The notes beneath the pieces were generated by a model, which worked only from the letters and a program-made list of their open reading frames with translations, ran no database searches and was not told the origin of the DNA. This document shows, in pieces, positions 32,848-46,651 of a stretch of 64,000 bases of DNA. The stretch covers positions 62,001-126,000 of the forward strand of contig NZ_BCXE01000033.1 in NCBI RefSeq assembly GCF_001894945.1, given 5' to 3'. Position numbers and translations under genes: made by a program. The stretch is from Rhodococcus ruber NBRC 15591. Lineage in GTDB: Bacteria > Actinomycetota > Actinomycetes > Mycobacteriales > Mycobacteriaceae. How positions within the stretch are numbered: the stretch's first letter is position 1; the number at the start of each line of letters is the position of its first letter.

Positions 32848-34118
32848 TGCTCCGACTCGAAGGTGCGCTGCGTTCGTATGCCTGGGGTTCGCGCACCGCG
32901 ATCGCGGCACTGTGCGGCCGGACGGTGCCGTCCGCTCATCCGGAGGCGGAACTGTGGCTGGGTGCGCACCCCGCAGACCCGGCGCGGGTGGTGAGCACCA
33001 ACGGTGACGGCCCGGGTGGGGGCACCTCCCTGCTCGATGTCCTCGAGGCCGACCCGGGTGGGCACCTCGGGCCGGCGACACTGAGCCGGTTCGGGCCGCG
33101 GCTGCCGTTCCTGCTCAAGTTGCTCGCCGCCGAGGAACCACTGTCGCTGCAGGCGCATCCGAGTGCCGAACAGGCTGCCGAGGGCTTCGCCCGGGAAGAG
33201 GCCGCGGGCCTGCCCCTGGAGTCGCCGGTGCGGAACTACCGTGATGCGAGCCACAAGCCCGAGCTCGTCGTCGCCCTCACCCGGTTCGAGGCGCTCGCCG
33301 GTTTCCGGGATCCGCACCGCACCGTCGAGCTGCTCGCCGCCCTCGAGGTACCCGAACTCGATCCGTACGTCGGGCTGCTCGCCGGGCAACCCGACTCCGA
33401 CGGCCTGCGGGCGCTGTTCACCATCTGGATCACCCTCCCGCAGTCGGTGCTGTCGGCCCTGCTGCCGCGGGTACTCGACGGCTGCGTGACCTACCTGGCG
33501 ACGCACAACGGCAACGGCGTAGCCCCGTTCGCCGAGGAAGTGCGGACAGTGCTGCAGCTCGCCGAGTTCTATCCCGGCGACGCGGGCGTACTCGCCGCGG
33601 TCCTGCTCAACCGGATCACCCTCGAGCCGGGACAGGGCCTGTTCCTCGCAGCGGGGAACCTGCACGCGTACCTGCACGGCATGGCCGTCGAGATCATGGC
33701 CAACTCGGACAACGTGCTGCGCGGCGGACTCACGCCGAAACACGTCGACGTGCCGGAGCTGCTGCGAGTGCTCGATTTCCGGCCCGTGGACGTGCCGATC
33801 CTCGAGCCCGAGCCGGCCGGCCCGGGGGAGGTGCGCTACCGGACTCCTGCCCCGGAGTTCGCCCTGTCGCGGATCGATCTCGCCCCCGGCTCGGGTGCGG
33901 CGCCGGACGGCGTCGCGCTGCCGCCGTGCGGTCCACAGATCCTGCTGTGCACCTCCGGGTCCGCCGGCGTGGAATGCGAGGGGCGGACCCTGCAGCTGGC
34001 GGCCGGGCAGGCGGTCTGGCTCTCCGCGTCCGACCCTGCCGTCACGGTGCGCGCCGCCGGCGGGCCGGCGCAGCTGTTCCGCGCCCGGTTGGCGGAGACG
34101 GGCATCCCCGTCGACTGA
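32847..34118 (+). CDS. manA: Mannose-6-phosphate isomerase, class I
   Basis: 423 residues. The zinc-binding site residues occur in LSLQAHPSAEQAAEGF (QxH), NYRDASHKPELVVAL (HKPE) and AGNLHAYLHGMAVEIMANSDNVLRGGLTPKHVDVPEL (ENMA-like SDNVLRGGLTPKH). It converts fructose-6-P to mannose-6-P. The GTG shares its G with the TAG stop of the upstream gene. Residues 330-423 form a second cupin fold as usual in type I enzymes. It ends the mannose block of this strand. Confidence 0.95.
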   Translation: MLRLEGALRSYAWGSRTAIAALCGRTVPSAHPEAELWLGAHPADPARVVSTNGDGPGGGTSLLDVLEADPGGHLGPATLSRFGPRLPFLLKLLAAEEPLSLQAHPSAEQAAEGFAREEAAGLPLESPVRNYRDASHKPELVVALTRFEALAGFRDPHRTVELLAALEVPELDPYVGLLAGQPDSDGLRALFTIWITLPQSVLSALLPRVLDGCVTYLATHNGNGVAPFAEEVRTVLQLAEFYPGDAGVLAAVLLNRITLEPGQGLFLAAGNLHAYLHGMAVEIMANSDNVLRGGLTPKHVDVPELLRVLDFRPVDVPILEPEPAGPGEVRYRTPAPEFALSRIDLAPGSGAAPDGVALPPCGPQILLCTSGSAGVECEGRTLQLAAGQAVWLSASDPAVTVRAAGGPAQLFRARLAETGIPVD

Positions 34119-34151
34119 CGTGGACCGGCCCGGCGGCGACGGACGCTCGTG

Positions 34152-34180
34152 TTGACGGGATCGGCCCCGCGTGAAACCGT
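34152..34180 (+). promoter_or_regulatory. Promoter of the TetR gene (TTGACG-17-AACCGT)
   Basis: -35 TTGACG (34152-34157), 17-bp spacer, -10 AACCGT (34175-34180), then 6 nt to the ATG at 34187, so this transcript too may be leaderless. The -35 is one of the clearest in the window. Confidence 0.55.
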
Positions 34181-34186
34181 CGCGGC

Positions 34187-34849
34187 ATGTCGATCGTGCA
34201 CGAATCCGCCACCGCCGGGGAGCCTCCGCGAGCCGGGGAACCCGAAGACCGGCAGCGCGTACCGTTCCACGAGGCCAGCCGGATGCTGCTGCGCAATTCG
34301 GTGCTCGATGCCATGCGGGACCTGCTCACCGCCCGTGACTGGTCCGCGATCACCATGACGGACGTCGCGCGGGGTGCGGGCGTGAGCCGGCAGACCCTGT
34401 ACAACGAGTTCTCGTCGCGGCAGGGCCTCGCTCAGGCGTACGCACTGCGCCTGGTCGATCAGTTCGTCGACGCCGTCGACGACGCGATCTACACCCACGT
34501 GGGACAGGCGCGCCCCGCCCTCGTCGAGGGGTTCACCTCGTTCTTCGTCGAGAGCAGTGCCGACCCGCTGATCCAGTCCCTGCTGCGCGGCGAGGCCAAG
34601 CCGGATCTGCTGCGGCTGATCACCACGGATGCGGCGCCGCTCATCGAGCGGGCCTCCGCTCGGCTCTCGGAGACCTTCCAGCGCAGCTGGGTACAGGCGT
34701 CCGCGGCGGATGCGGGCATCCTGGGGCGGGCGATCGTGCGCGTCGCGATGAGCTACATCTCCATGCCGCCCGAGTCCGACCGGGACGTCGCCGCGGACCT
34801 GGCCGAGCTGCTCGGCCCGTTCATCGATCGCTCCGCCCGGCGCGACTGA
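34187..34849 (+). CDS. TetR family regulator, AlkX-like
   Basis: 220 residues. An N-terminal helix-turn-helix (VLDAMRDLLTARDWSAITMTDVARGAGVSRQTLYNEFSSRQGLAQAYALR) is followed by an all-helical ligand domain. Directly before ahcY-tmk-mtrAB it occupies the place of M. tuberculosis Rv3249c (AlkX), which regulates the alkB-rubA-rubB alkane hydroxylase operon in mycobacteria. Those genes are not between manA and this gene. Its targets may therefore lie elsewhere or include ahcY, where a strong inverted repeat follows 16 bp after the stop. The ligand is unknown. Confidence 0.88.
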   Translation: MSIVHESATAGEPPRAGEPEDRQRVPFHEASRMLLRNSVLDAMRDLLTARDWSAITMTDVARGAGVSRQTLYNEFSSRQGLAQAYALRLVDQFVDAVDDAIYTHVGQARPALVEGFTSFFVESSADPLIQSLLRGEAKPDLLRLITTDAAPLIERASARLSETFQRSWVQASAADAGILGRAIVRVAMSYISMPPESDRDVAADLAELLGPFIDRSARRD

Positions 34850-34865
34850 ACAGCGAGTTGTATAG

Positions 34866-34893
34866 CCTGTTGGCAGAACCGACTGCCAACAGG
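34866..34893 (+). promoter_or_regulatory. 11-bp inverted repeat in the ahcY promoter/leader
   Basis: CCTGTTGGCAG (34866-34876) and CTGCCAACAGG (34883-34893) flank AACCGA. The left arm overlaps the likely -10 TAGCCT (34863-34868), and the right arm touches the ribosome-binding site AGGAGAGG. It could be a TetR operator, or an RNA hairpin at the 5' end of the ahcY message. Confidence 0.65.
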
Positions 34894-34907
34894 AGAGGCA
34901 TCCTCAC

Positions 34908-36395
<1,488 letters not shown>

Positions 36396-36420
36396 GCGCG
36401 GGAATCGCAGGACACCGCCG

Positions 36421-37086
36421 ATGGGCGCGTTGATCGTCGTGGAGGGGCTCGACGGGGCCGGCAAGAGGACACTGTCCGCCGGCCTCGTCGAGTCCTGGCG
36501 CGCAGCCGGATTCGTCGTCGCGACGCGTGCGTTCCCGCGTTACGGGACCTCGGTGCACGCCGACCTCGGGGCCGAGGCGTTGCGGGGCCGGCACGGCGAC
36601 ACCGCCTCGAGCATCGAGGCGATGGCGCTGCTGTGGGCCCTCGACCGCCGTGACGCCGCCGACGAGTTGCGGAAACTCCTGGCGGACAACGACATCGTCC
36701 TGCTCGATCGGTACGTCGCGTCCAATGCCGCCTATACCGCCGCCCGGCACCACGAGGACGGCTCGGGACCGGCGGTGGAGTGGGTCCGCGAGCTCGAGTT
36801 CGAGCGGTTCGCGCTGCCCGTGCCGGATCTGCAGCTGCTGCTGCGGGTGCCGGTCGAGCTGGCGGCTCGCCGGGCCCGTAGCCGCGCCGCGGCCGACACG
36901 GCCCGCGACCGGGACGCCTACGAACGGGACTCGGGTCTGCAGGCCCGCACCGGGCAGGTGTACGACGACCTCGCACGCCGACAGTGGATGTCGCCGTGGC
37001 GGGTTGCCGGACCCGATGCCGATCCGCGACAACTCGCCGCCGACATCTCAAATCAGCTTCACCACGGTCGAGGAGTGACACGATAG
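36421..37086 (+). CDS. tmk: dTMP kinase
   Basis: 221 residues. The P-loop is IVVEGLDGAGKRTL, the DR(Y/F) motif is LLDRYVASNAAYT, and the LID region is RSRAAADTARDRDAYERDS. It phosphorylates dTMP to dTDP. The KR in the P-loop (GAGKRT rather than GxxKST) is common in mycobacterial enzymes. The stop is 5 bp before mtrA, so tmk-mtrA-mtrB-lpqB form one operon as in M. tuberculosis. Start ATG is the first in frame. Confidence 0.96.
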   Translation: MGALIVVEGLDGAGKRTLSAGLVESWRAAGFVVATRAFPRYGTSVHADLGAEALRGRHGDTASSIEAMALLWALDRRDAADELRKLLADNDIVLLDRYVASNAAYTAARHHEDGSGPAVEWVRELEFERFALPVPDLQLLLRVPVELAARRARSRAAADTARDRDAYERDSGLQARTGQVYDDLARRQWMSPWRVAGPDADPRQLAADISNQLHHGRGVTR

Positions 37087-37091
37087 AAGCC

Positions 37092-37769
37092 ATGAAGCCG
37101 AGGATTCTGGTTGTCGACGACGACACCGCGCTCGCCGAGATGCTCACGATCGTCCTGCGGGGCGAGGGATTCGAGCCGTTCGTGGTGGGAGACGGTTCGC
37201 AGGCGCTGAACGCGGTCCGGGAGATCCGGCCCGACCTCGTCCTGCTCGACCTCATGCTCCCGGGCATGAACGGTATCGACGTCTGCCGGGTGCTGCGCGC
37301 CGACTCGGGCGTGCCGATCGTGATGCTCACCGCCAAGTCGGACACCGTCGACGTGGTGCTCGGACTCGAATCCGGCGCCGACGACTACATCGTCAAGCCG
37401 TTCAAGCCGAAGGAGCTCGTGGCCCGGGTGCGCGCGCGGCTCCGTCGCACCGAGCAGGAACCGGCCGAGGTGCTCTCCATCGGCGACATCGCCATCGACG
37501 TTCCCGCCCACAAGGTCACCCGCGGGGACGAGCTGATCTCCCTCACCCAGCTCGAGTTCGATCTGCTGGTGGCGCTCGCGCGCAAGCCGCGGCAGGTGTT
37601 CACTCGTGAGGTGCTGCTCGAGCAGGTGTGGGGTTACCGGCACGCGGCCGACACCCGCCTGGTGAACGTCCACGTGCAGCGCCTGCGGGCGAAGGTCGAG
37701 AAGGATCCCGAGAACCCCGAGGTGGTGCTGACGGTGCGGGGCGTCGGCTACAAGGCCGGACCGCCGTGA
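37092..37769 (+). CDS. mtrA: Response regulator MtrA
   Basis: 225 residues, OmpR type. The receiver pocket is D9-D10-D11, phospho-acceptor D53 in [16 protein letters not shown], with T in VMLTAKSD and K in [10 protein letters not shown]. The winged helix ends with [27 protein letters not shown]. MtrA is an essential regulator of cell-wall hydrolases, DNA replication and division in mycobacteria. The GTG of mtrB overlaps its stop (GTGA at 37766-37769). Confidence 0.97.
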   Translation: MKPRILVVDDDTALAEMLTIVLRGEGFEPFVVGDGSQALNAVREIRPDLVLLDLMLPGMNGIDVCRVLRADSGVPIVMLTAKSDTVDVVLGLESGADDYIVKPFKPKELVARVRARLRRTEQEPAEVLSIGDIAIDVPAHKVTRGDELISLTQLEFDLLVALARKPRQVFTREVLLEQVWGYRHAADTRLVNVHVQRLRAKVEKDPENPEVVLTVRGVGYKAGPP

Positions 37770-39511
37770 TCGGTGGGTACCGACTGCGGCGGCGGATCAC
37801 CAGGAGGACTCTGCCGCTGCTGAGGTGGTCACGTGCGGTGAGCAACCGGCTCGCCCACACGTGGCGGCGATCGCTGCAACTGCGGGTCGTGGTCTCGACC
37901 CTGTCGCTGTCGCTGATCGTGATGCTCGTCCTCGGTGTCGTCCTCACCAGCCAGATCACCGAACGGCTGCTCGAGGTGAAGATCAACGCCGCCACCGAGG
38001 AGGTCGAGCGGTCCCGCGCCCTCGTCGAGGGCCAGCTCGCCGGCGCCGACGACTCCGGCTCGCTGCAGGTCCGGCTCGACGGAGCCGTTGCGGCGCTGAC
38101 CAATCGCGGCAGCGACGCGGGCGAGGACACCGGCGTCGCGGGCACCTTCGACCCGGCGCTGATCGTGCCGGGCGACGGTCCGCGCGCACCGACGTCGAGC
38201 GGGCCCGCCGACCAGATCCCCGAGAACCTGCGTGCCTTCGTGCAGAAGGGCCAGATCGCCTACCAGTTCGCGACGGTGTCGGATCCCGACGGTTATTCGG
38301 GCCCGGCGCTGATCGTGGGCACGCCGACGGCGTCGGACATCTCCACCCTCGAGCTGTACCTGGTGTTCCCGCTGGCGGGCGAGGAGAACACGTTGTCCCT
38401 GGTGCGCGGCACGCTGCTCGTCGGTGCCGGGGTGCTGCTCGTGCTGCTCGCCGCGATCTCGATGATCGTCGCCCGCCAGGTCGTGCTGCCGATCCGTTCG
38501 GCGTCGCGCATCGCGGTCCGGTTCGCCGACGGCCGGCTCAAGGAACGCATGCCGGTGCGTGGCGAGGACGACATGGCGCGCCTGGCCATGTCCTTCAACG
38601 AGATGGCCGAGAGCCTGTCGCGGCAGATCACCCAGCTCGAGGAGTTCGGCAACCTGCAGAAGCGGTTCACCTCGGACGTCAGCCACGAGCTGCGTACCCC
38701 GCTGACGACGGTGCGGATGGCCGCCGATCTCATCCACGACGGCAGCGACGAACTCGACCCGTCCCTCAAACGCGCCTCGGAGCTGCTCGTCACCGAGCTC
38801 GACCGGTTCGAGAGCCTGCTGGGCGACCTGCTCGAGATCAGCCGCCACGACGCCGGCGTCGCCGAACTCGCCGCCGAGCAACTCGACCTGCGCATGTGTG
38901 CCCGCGCCGCGGTCTCCACCGTCCGGCACCTCGCCCGCGAGAGCGGCACCGAGCTGATCGTCGACCTGCCGGGTGAACCCGTCGACGCCGAGGTCGATCC
39001 GCGCCGCGTCGAGCGCATCCTGCGCAACCTGCTCGCCAACGCCATCGACCACGGAGAGGGCAAGCCCATCCTGCTGCGCCTGCGCGCCGACGACAGCGCC
39101 GCCGCGTTCATCGTCCGGGACCAGGGCGTCGGTCTGCGGCCCGGCGAGGAGAAGCTCGTCTTCAACCGCTTCTGGCGGTCGGACCCGTCCCGGGTGCGGC
39201 GGTCCGGCGGAACCGGGCTCGGCCTGGCGATCAGTGTCGAGGACGCCAACCTCCACAACGGCAAGCTCGAGGCCTGGGGTGAACCCGGCCTGGGATCCTG
39301 CTTCCGGCTCACCCTGCCGCGACAACGGGGACGCAAGGTCGGCCGCAGTCCGCTGCCGCTGGTCCCCAGCACGGTCCGCGCGGTACAGGGCCGTCCGCTG
39401 CCGGGTGCGGCGGACGAGGACGCGTCCGTGGACGCCGACGCCGGCGAGGACTCCGCGACGGCTGCGCACCCGGCAGTGGTACCGGTCCCGCCCGAAGGGG
39501 CCACCCCATGA
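37766..39511 (+). CDS. mtrB: Sensor histidine kinase MtrB
   Basis: 581 residues: a basic start, membrane helix 1 ([24 protein letters not shown]), an extracellular sensor of about 130 residues, helix 2 ([20 protein letters not shown]), HAMP, then the H-box [22 protein letters not shown] with H307. The ATPase domain has [22 protein letters not shown] and [14 protein letters not shown]. The C-terminus is a Pro/Ala-rich tail. The extracellular loop is the site where LpqB acts in mycobacteria. The stop overlaps lpqB (ATGA). Confidence 0.97.
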   Translation: MIGGYRLRRRITRRTLPLLRWSRAVSNRLAHTWRRSLQLRVVVSTLSLSLIVMLVLGVVLTSQITERLLEVKINAATEEVERSRALVEGQLAGADDSGSLQVRLDGAVAALTNRGSDAGEDTGVAGTFDPALIVPGDGPRAPTSSGPADQIPENLRAFVQKGQIAYQFATVSDPDGYSGPALIVGTPTASDISTLELYLVFPLAGEENTLSLVRGTLLVGAGVLLVLLAAISMIVARQVVLPIRSASRIAVRFADGRLKERMPVRGEDDMARLAMSFNEMAESLSRQITQLEEFGNLQKRFTSDVSHELRTPLTTVRMAADLIHDGSDELDPSLKRASELLVTELDRFESLLGDLLEISRHDAGVAELAAEQLDLRMCARAAVSTVRHLARESGTELIVDLPGEPVDAEVDPRRVERILRNLLANAIDHGEGKPILLRLRADDSAAAFIVRDQGVGLRPGEEKLVFNRFWRSDPSRVRRSGGTGLGLAISVEDANLHNGKLEAWGEPGLGSCFRLTLPRQRGRKVGRSPLPLVPSTVRAVQGRPLPGAADEDASVDADAGEDSATAAHPAVVPVPPEGATP

Positions 39512-41274
39512 GGGGCGCGAGGACGCTGCTCGCGGTGCTGACGGGCCTGGTCCTCGCCGTGTCCGGCTGTGCCAGCCTGCCGGACTCGTCGTCGCCCCAG
39601 GCGGTGGGCACCATCGCGCGCGAGCCCACCACCACGTCGGTCCCGGCTCCGGCGCCGGGACGGGAACCGGATCTGCTCCTGCGGGACTTCCTGCGCGCCA
39701 GCACGGACCCGGCCAACCGTCACCTCGCCGCCCGGCAGTTCCTCACCGCCGACATGTCGGCCGAGTGGGACGACGCCGCCAGCGCCACGATCGTGGACAA
39801 GGTCGACGTGCTGCCGGAGTCGCGCAGCGCCGATCGCGCGACGTACGTCATCCGCGCCAACCGGGTCGGCCACCTGGAGGAAGGCGGGGTCTACCGTCCC
39901 GACGAAGGACCGTTCGAGACCAAGATCACCCTCGTGCTCAGCGGCGGCGAATGGCGCATCGACGAGATGGGTCCGGGTGTGGTCATGGACCGCCCGCAGT
40001 TCCTCAACGGCTACCAGCGGCGTTCGCTGTACTTCGTCGACCCGTCCGGGCGCACGGTCGTCCCCGACCCGCGCTGGATCGCCGCCACCCAGGACCAGAC
40101 TGCGGCCCAGCTGATCGACCTGCTCACCGAGGGGCCGAAAGCGGCCCTGGCACCCGCCGTGCGCACGGAACTCGGCTCGGGAGTGTCCGTGCGGGGGCCG
40201 ATCACCAAGGCCGACGGCCGCACCACCCAGGTCGGTGTCGGTCTCGGTGGTATCCGGATCGACTTCCTGGGGCTGCGACCCCTGAGCAAGGAGAGCCGCG
40301 AGTTGCTCGCCGCCCAGGTGATCTGGACCCTCGCCAACGCCGAGATCACCGGCCCGTACGTCCTGCTCGCGGACGGTCAGCCCCTCGACGAGCGATTCCC
40401 GAACGGCTGGACCACCGCGGACGTCGCGTCGATGAACCCGCTGGCCACCTCGAGCGCCACCATCGGTCTCCACGCCCTGCGCGGTGGCGGGCTCGTCAGC
40501 GTCGCCGAGACCGGGGTCACCCCGGTACCCGGGACCTTCGGCACCGCCACGAACCTGCGCTCCGTGGCGTTGTCGCACGACGGTGAACTGGCGGCGGCCG
40601 TCGCCGACACCGGACGTCCGGAAGCCGCCGCCGAGTTGGTGATCGGTCCGTACCGCGACGGCCCGGCGGCGCGCGCCCTCGACGCCGACTCGATCACGCG
40701 GCCTACGTGGGCGCTCGACGACAATTCCGTGTGGTCCGTGGTCAACGGCACGAACGTGGTGCGTGCGGTGCGTGAGCCGGGCACCGGCCGGATCACGGTC
40801 CTGCCCGTCGACGCCGGAGCCGTGCGGGCGGTGGGCAACACGATCAGCGATCTGCGGCTCTCCCGCGACGGCGTGCGCGCGGCGATGATCGTCGACGGAC
40901 GCGTGTACGTCGCGGTGGTCGTGCAGAGATCGAACGGGGAATTCTCCCTCACGACACCCCGGGAGATCGCCATCGGTCTCGGCAGCCCCGCCCTGTCCCT
41001 GGACTGGAGCACGCCGGACACCGTGGTCGTGGCACGGGCCGCGTCCGACGTCCCGGTCGTGCAGGTCGCGGTCGACGGCTCGCGAATGGACGCCCTGCCG
41101 AGCCGCAACCTCACCCCGCCGGTCGTCGCCGTCGAGGCGTCGACGACCTCGGAGTTCGTGGCCGACTCGCGGGCGGTGTTCCAGCTGAACAACGCCGATC
41201 CGGCCGGCGACCGGTACTGGCGGGAGGTGCCCGGCCTGACCGGGCTGCAGGCGGTTCCCGTCCTGCCGGGCTGA
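39508..41274 (+). CDS. lpqB: Lipoprotein LpqB
   Basis: 588 residues with a lipoprotein signal: [15 protein letters not shown] and the acylated cysteine at 21. The GerMN/sporulation-type domain (about residues 40-290, including [19 protein letters not shown] and [16 protein letters not shown]) precedes a beta-propeller-like C-terminal half with repeated [30 protein letters not shown] and [14 protein letters not shown] blades. LpqB is attached outside the membrane and modulates MtrB. ATGA overlap ties its translation to mtrB. Confidence 0.95.
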   Translation: MRGARTLLAVLTGLVLAVSGCASLPDSSSPQAVGTIAREPTTTSVPAPAPGREPDLLLRDFLRASTDPANRHLAARQFLTADMSAEWDDAASATIVDKVDVLPESRSADRATYVIRANRVGHLEEGGVYRPDEGPFETKITLVLSGGEWRIDEMGPGVVMDRPQFLNGYQRRSLYFVDPSGRTVVPDPRWIAATQDQTAAQLIDLLTEGPKAALAPAVRTELGSGVSVRGPITKADGRTTQVGVGLGGIRIDFLGLRPLSKESRELLAAQVIWTLANAEITGPYVLLADGQPLDERFPNGWTTADVASMNPLATSSATIGLHALRGGGLVSVAETGVTPVPGTFGTATNLRSVALSHDGELAAAVADTGRPEAAAELVIGPYRDGPAARALDADSITRPTWALDDNSVWSVVNGTNVVRAVREPGTGRITVLPVDAGAVRAVGNTISDLRLSRDGVRAAMIVDGRVYVAVVVQRSNGEFSLTTPREIAIGLGSPALSLDWSTPDTVVVARAASDVPVVQVAVDGSRMDALPSRNLTPPVVAVEASTTSEFVADSRAVFQLNNADPAGDRYWREVPGLTGLQAVPVLPG

Positions 41275-41315
41275 CGGCTCGGGGAGATGTCGGGGTCGGC
41301 GGTCACACTGTCGCG

Positions 41316-41960
41316 GTGCTGACGTCGCTGCTGGATCTGGTGCTGCCCGTCGAGTGCGGCGGTTGCGGCCGCCCCGGCGTCGGCTGGTGCCGGCGCTGCG
41401 CCCGGGACCTGGCGGACGCGCCGGCCCGGGTCCGGCCCCGCGTCGATCCCGGCGTTCCGGTGTGGGCGCTGGGGACGTACGGCGGTGCGCGTCGCCGCGC
41501 CGTGATCGCGGCCAAGGAACACGGCCGGCGCGACCTGGCCGGTCCGCTCGGCCTCGCGCTGGCCACCGCCGTGTCACGGCTGCGGCGCTGGGGGGAGCTG
41601 CCCGCCGGGCCTCTCGTCGTGGTGCCCGCCCCGACGCGAACCCGGGCGGCACGCTCTCGCGGGGGCGACCCGGTGACGCGTGCGGTGCGGGCGGCCGCCG
41701 GACACGACCGGCGCCTCGAGGTCTGCGGCCTTCTCGTCACCGGACGTGGTGTCCGCGATTCGGTGGGGTTGTCGGCTGCGCAGCGGCAGCGCAATCTGGC
41801 CGGGCGGGTGCGGGTGCGGACGGCGGGCCCGCCTCCCGGAGCGGAGGTGCTGCTCGTCGACGACGTCGTCACGACCGGCGCCACCGCCACGGAATCGGTG
41901 CGGGTTCTGCGGGCGGCGGGCCATCGCCCGTGCGGGGTGCTGGTGATCGCCGCCGCATGA
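41316..41960 (+). CDS. ComF family phosphoribosyltransferase-like protein
   Basis: 214 residues. An N-terminal double zinc-ribbon (LPVECGGCGRPGVGWCRRCARDL) is followed by a type I PRTase fold: VPAPTRTRAARSRGGDPV and the PRPP loop EVLLVDDVVTTGATATES. ComF-like proteins are linked to DNA uptake in some bacteria; in actinobacteria their role is unknown. M. tuberculosis has the same gene between lpqB and hpf. CACACT lies 6 nt before the GTG, so leaderless transcription is possible though the hexamer lacks the T of TANNNT. Confidence 0.9.
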   Translation: MLTSLLDLVLPVECGGCGRPGVGWCRRCARDLADAPARVRPRVDPGVPVWALGTYGGARRRAVIAAKEHGRRDLAGPLGLALATAVSRLRRWGELPAGPLVVVPAPTRTRAARSRGGDPVTRAVRAAAGHDRRLEVCGLLVTGRGVRDSVGLSAAQRQRNLAGRVRVRTAGPPPGAEVLLVDDVVTTGATATESVRVLRAAGHRPCGVLVIAAA

Positions 41961-42080
41961 GAGCCTGAGGACCCCGAGCCGCAGGCCGAGGGGCCGGGCA
42001 CGTCGGGGACATCGGTCCCACCGTCAGGTGACGACGGCGTGAAATTGAGCGGAACGGTGGCACTCCCCGCCGTTCCGTAC

Positions 42081-42216
42081 TACCGTCGCCCTCAGACCCG
42101 AAAACACAGGTAGCGGGCGCAAAACGCCCTTCAGCCGTCGTGTCGGGCGGAGCGCATTTCGCGCTCGTCGATCATGCCGGCGCGCGAGCTGCGCCGGCCG
42201 TACTCGGGAGGTACGA
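42081..42216 (+). promoter_or_regulatory. Promoter and structured 5' leader of hpf
   Basis: A -10 TACCGT (42081-42086) would start transcription near 42093, leaving a leader of about 124 nt. It contains four successive hairpins: GGGCG/CGCCC (42115-42129), GAGCGC/GCGCTC (42150-42166), GCCGGCGC/GCGCCGGC (42176-42198) and CGTAC/GTACG (42199-42215). The last presents the ribosome-binding site GGGAGG in its loop, two bases before the start codon. Conserved RNA motifs upstream of raiA/hpf genes are known; membership is not tested. Confidence 0.55.
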
Positions 42217-42891
42217 GTGACGATCCCTTCGAAGTCCAAGGTTCCCGCTGCTGAGGCCGAAGCCGGTACTGCGGAGTCCAACGGTCCCCGCGCCGACGTC
42301 GTCGTCAAGGGGCGCAACGTCGAGGTCCCGGATCACTTCCGGGTCTACGTGTCCGAGAAGCTCGCTCGGCTCGAACGTTTCGACCCGACGATCTTCCTGT
42401 TCGACGTCGAGTTGCAGCACGAGCGCAATCGCCGGCAGCTGAAGAGTTGCCAGCGCGTCGAGATCACCGCTCGGGCCAAGGGGCCGGTGGTGCGCGCAGA
42501 GGCATCCGCGGACAGTTTCTACGCTGCCTTCGAGTCCGTGACGGACAAGCTCGAGGCGCGGCTGCGCCGCACGAAGGACCGCCGCAAGGTACACCACGGG
42601 GAGAAGACCCCTGTCTCGGTGGCCGAGGCCACTGCCGAGCTCGCCAAGGACGATTCGCTCGGAATCTCACCGGAGATCTCGCTGGAGCAGTACGAGCCCG
42701 AGCCCTCGGGGCCGGGCCGGATCGTGCGAACGAAGGAACACACAGCCGAGCCGATGACCGTCGACGACGCGCTGTACGAGATGGAGCTGGTCGGTCACGA
42801 CTTCTACCTGTTCCACGACAAGGAGACCGACAGTCCGTCCGTCGTCTACCGCCGGCACGCGTTCGACTACGGGTTGATCCGGCTCGTGTGA
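42217..42891 (+). CDS. hpf: Long-form ribosome hibernation promoting factor
   Basis: 224 residues. The N-terminal domain (about 28-125) has VVVKGRNVEVPDHFRVYVSEKLARLERFDP and the ribosome-facing helix FESVTDKLEARLRRTKDRRKVHHG; a linker leads to the C-terminal dimerisation domain (RIVRTKEHTAEPMTVDDALYEMELVGHDFYLFHDKETDSPSVVYRRHAFDYGLIRL). Long HPF dimerises 70S ribosomes to 100S or inactive 70S in stationary phase or hypoxia. The GTG at 42217 follows GGGAGG by 5 nt. The long leader suggests post-transcriptional control. Confidence 0.95.
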   Translation: MTIPSKSKVPAAEAEAGTAESNGPRADVVVKGRNVEVPDHFRVYVSEKLARLERFDPTIFLFDVELQHERNRRQLKSCQRVEITARAKGPVVRAEASADSFYAAFESVTDKLEARLRRTKDRRKVHHGEKTPVSVAEATAELAKDDSLGISPEISLEQYEPEPSGPGRIVRTKEHTAEPMTVDDALYEMELVGHDFYLFHDKETDSPSVVYRRHAFDYGLIRLV

Positions 42892-42971
42892 CCACTGCGC
42901 CGCACAGCGGCGGCACCGTGCGTGCCACCCCGCCGAGCGGTCGCCCGTGGTCACCTCGTCGATAGACCGCC

Positions 42972-43017
42972 TACCATGGAATCCGGCCGGGGTCGATACA
43001 GGCCTCGGCCGGATTTT
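42972..43017 (+). terminator. Hairpin with T-tract between hpf and secA
   Basis: AATCCGGCC (42980-42988) and GGCCGGATT (43007-43015) form a 9-bp stem around 18 bases, ending in TTTT (43014-43017). It may end hpf transcripts. Because a possible -10 TACCAT (42972-42977) lies just before it, it may instead sit in the secA leader. Confidence 0.5.
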
Positions 43018-43058
43018 CGTTGTCCGTGCTGTACCCGAGATTGAGGACGAACACGCCC

Positions 43059-45902
<2,844 letters not shown>

Positions 45903-45905
45903 CGG

Positions 45906-45940
45906 TGCGTCCGGGCCGGGAGGTGGCCGGCCCGGACGCA
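45906..45940. terminator. Bidirectional terminator between secA and convergent gene
   Basis: Perfect 14-bp stem TGCGTCCGGGCCGG (45906-45919) / CCGGCCCGGACGCA (45927-45940) with a 7-base loop, lying between the stops of secA and the Rv3235-like gene. Confidence 0.8.
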
Positions 45941-45943
45941 TGG

Positions 45944-46447
45944 TCAGCCCAGCCACACCGTGGTGAGCAGCCATCCGTGCGGCGTCCGGCGTGACACGGG
46001 GTGGCGCGAGATCCGGCCGGCCAGCGCGAACACGCGATGGCCGCGGCCGTAGGAGCCGAACAACTCGGCGGTGTCGGCGTCCACCGCACGCAGCCGGGTC
46101 CGCAGGAGCACCGCCGTCCCCGCATCGTTCGTCCTCGCGCCGACAGCTACGGACGCATGCAGCGACGGATGGAGCACGGCGGCGAGCTGGGGCTCCGGGC
46201 GGCGGCGGTCGGCTACTTCGAGGATCAACCGGGCCGCGAGGTCGGCGAACCGTCGTGCCGCCGGATCCACCTCCGGCAGTGGTCGCCCGGTCGGCGGCAC
46301 GGCCTTCACCCGCGTCGAACGGCCGTCGTGCGGGGTGAGGCGCCGCTTCGCGTGCCGGCGGTGCGGTCCGGCCGGGCAGCAACGCTGCACCGGCGGCTCG
46401 AACGGAACGATGCGCCGGACGTAGCGGGCGTCGTGCTGAGGGGTCAT
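45944..46447 (-). CDS. Rv3235 family (DUF6459) protein
   Basis: 167 residues. The basic N-terminus (YVRRIVPFEPPVQRCCPAGPHRRHAKRR) precedes the conserved alpha-beta part AARRFADLAARLILEVADRRRPEPQLAAVLHPSL, ...RTRLRAVDADTAELFGSYGRGHRVFALAGRISRH, ending in WLLTTVWLG. This pattern matches the actinobacterial Rv3235-like family near secA; its function is unknown. The ATG at 46447 is preceded by GGGAGA. The divergent region to the HAD gene (46448-46651) contains the octamer repeat. Confidence 0.8.
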   Translation of the reverse strand: MTPQHDARYVRRIVPFEPPVQRCCPAGPHRRHAKRRLTPHDGRSTRVKAVPPTGRPLPEVDPAARRFADLAARLILEVADRRRPEPQLAAVLHPSLHASVAVGARTNDAGTAVLLRTRLRAVDADTAELFGSYGRGHRVFALAGRISRHPVSRRTPHGWLLTTVWLG

Positions 46448-46552
46448 CGATTCTCCCGGTTCCGAGGGACGACGTCGGCGCGGAACAGCCGACGGCGGGT
46501 GCGTAGACCCCGGGAGAGGACGGAGCCGCCGGTCATGGTGCCACATCCGTCT

Positions 46553-46600
46553 CGCCGTGTCGCCGTGTCGCCGTGTCGCCGTGTCGCCGTGTCGCCGTGT
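46553..46600. repeat. Octanucleotide repeat (CGCCGTGT)x6
   Basis: Six perfect copies in the divergent region between the Rv3235-like gene and the HAD gene, ending 40 bp before the -10 of the HAD gene. No gene frame continues through it. The rest of the 204-bp region shows no other structure. Confidence 0.97.
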
Positions 46601-46639
46601 CGTTCGGGTCGTTGCATCGCCTGACCGGTGCGCGCGAAC

Positions 46640-46645
46640 TAGGGT
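46640..46645 (+). promoter_or_regulatory. -10 hexamer TAGGGT for leaderless HAD gene
   Basis: Exactly 6 nt before the ATG at 46652; drives the HAD-WS/DGAT-DUF6912 genes. Confidence 0.7.
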
Positions 46646-46651
46646 GGGGCG

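Noticed and set aside
38293-41652. Very long minus-strand open frame across mtrB-lpqB
   Set aside because: It is an Arg/Gly/Ala-rich shadow of high-GC codon use; the plus-strand genes carry clear family motifs.
46553-46600. Possible CRISPR array
   Set aside because: The unit is 8 bp with no spacers; it is a simple microsatellite.
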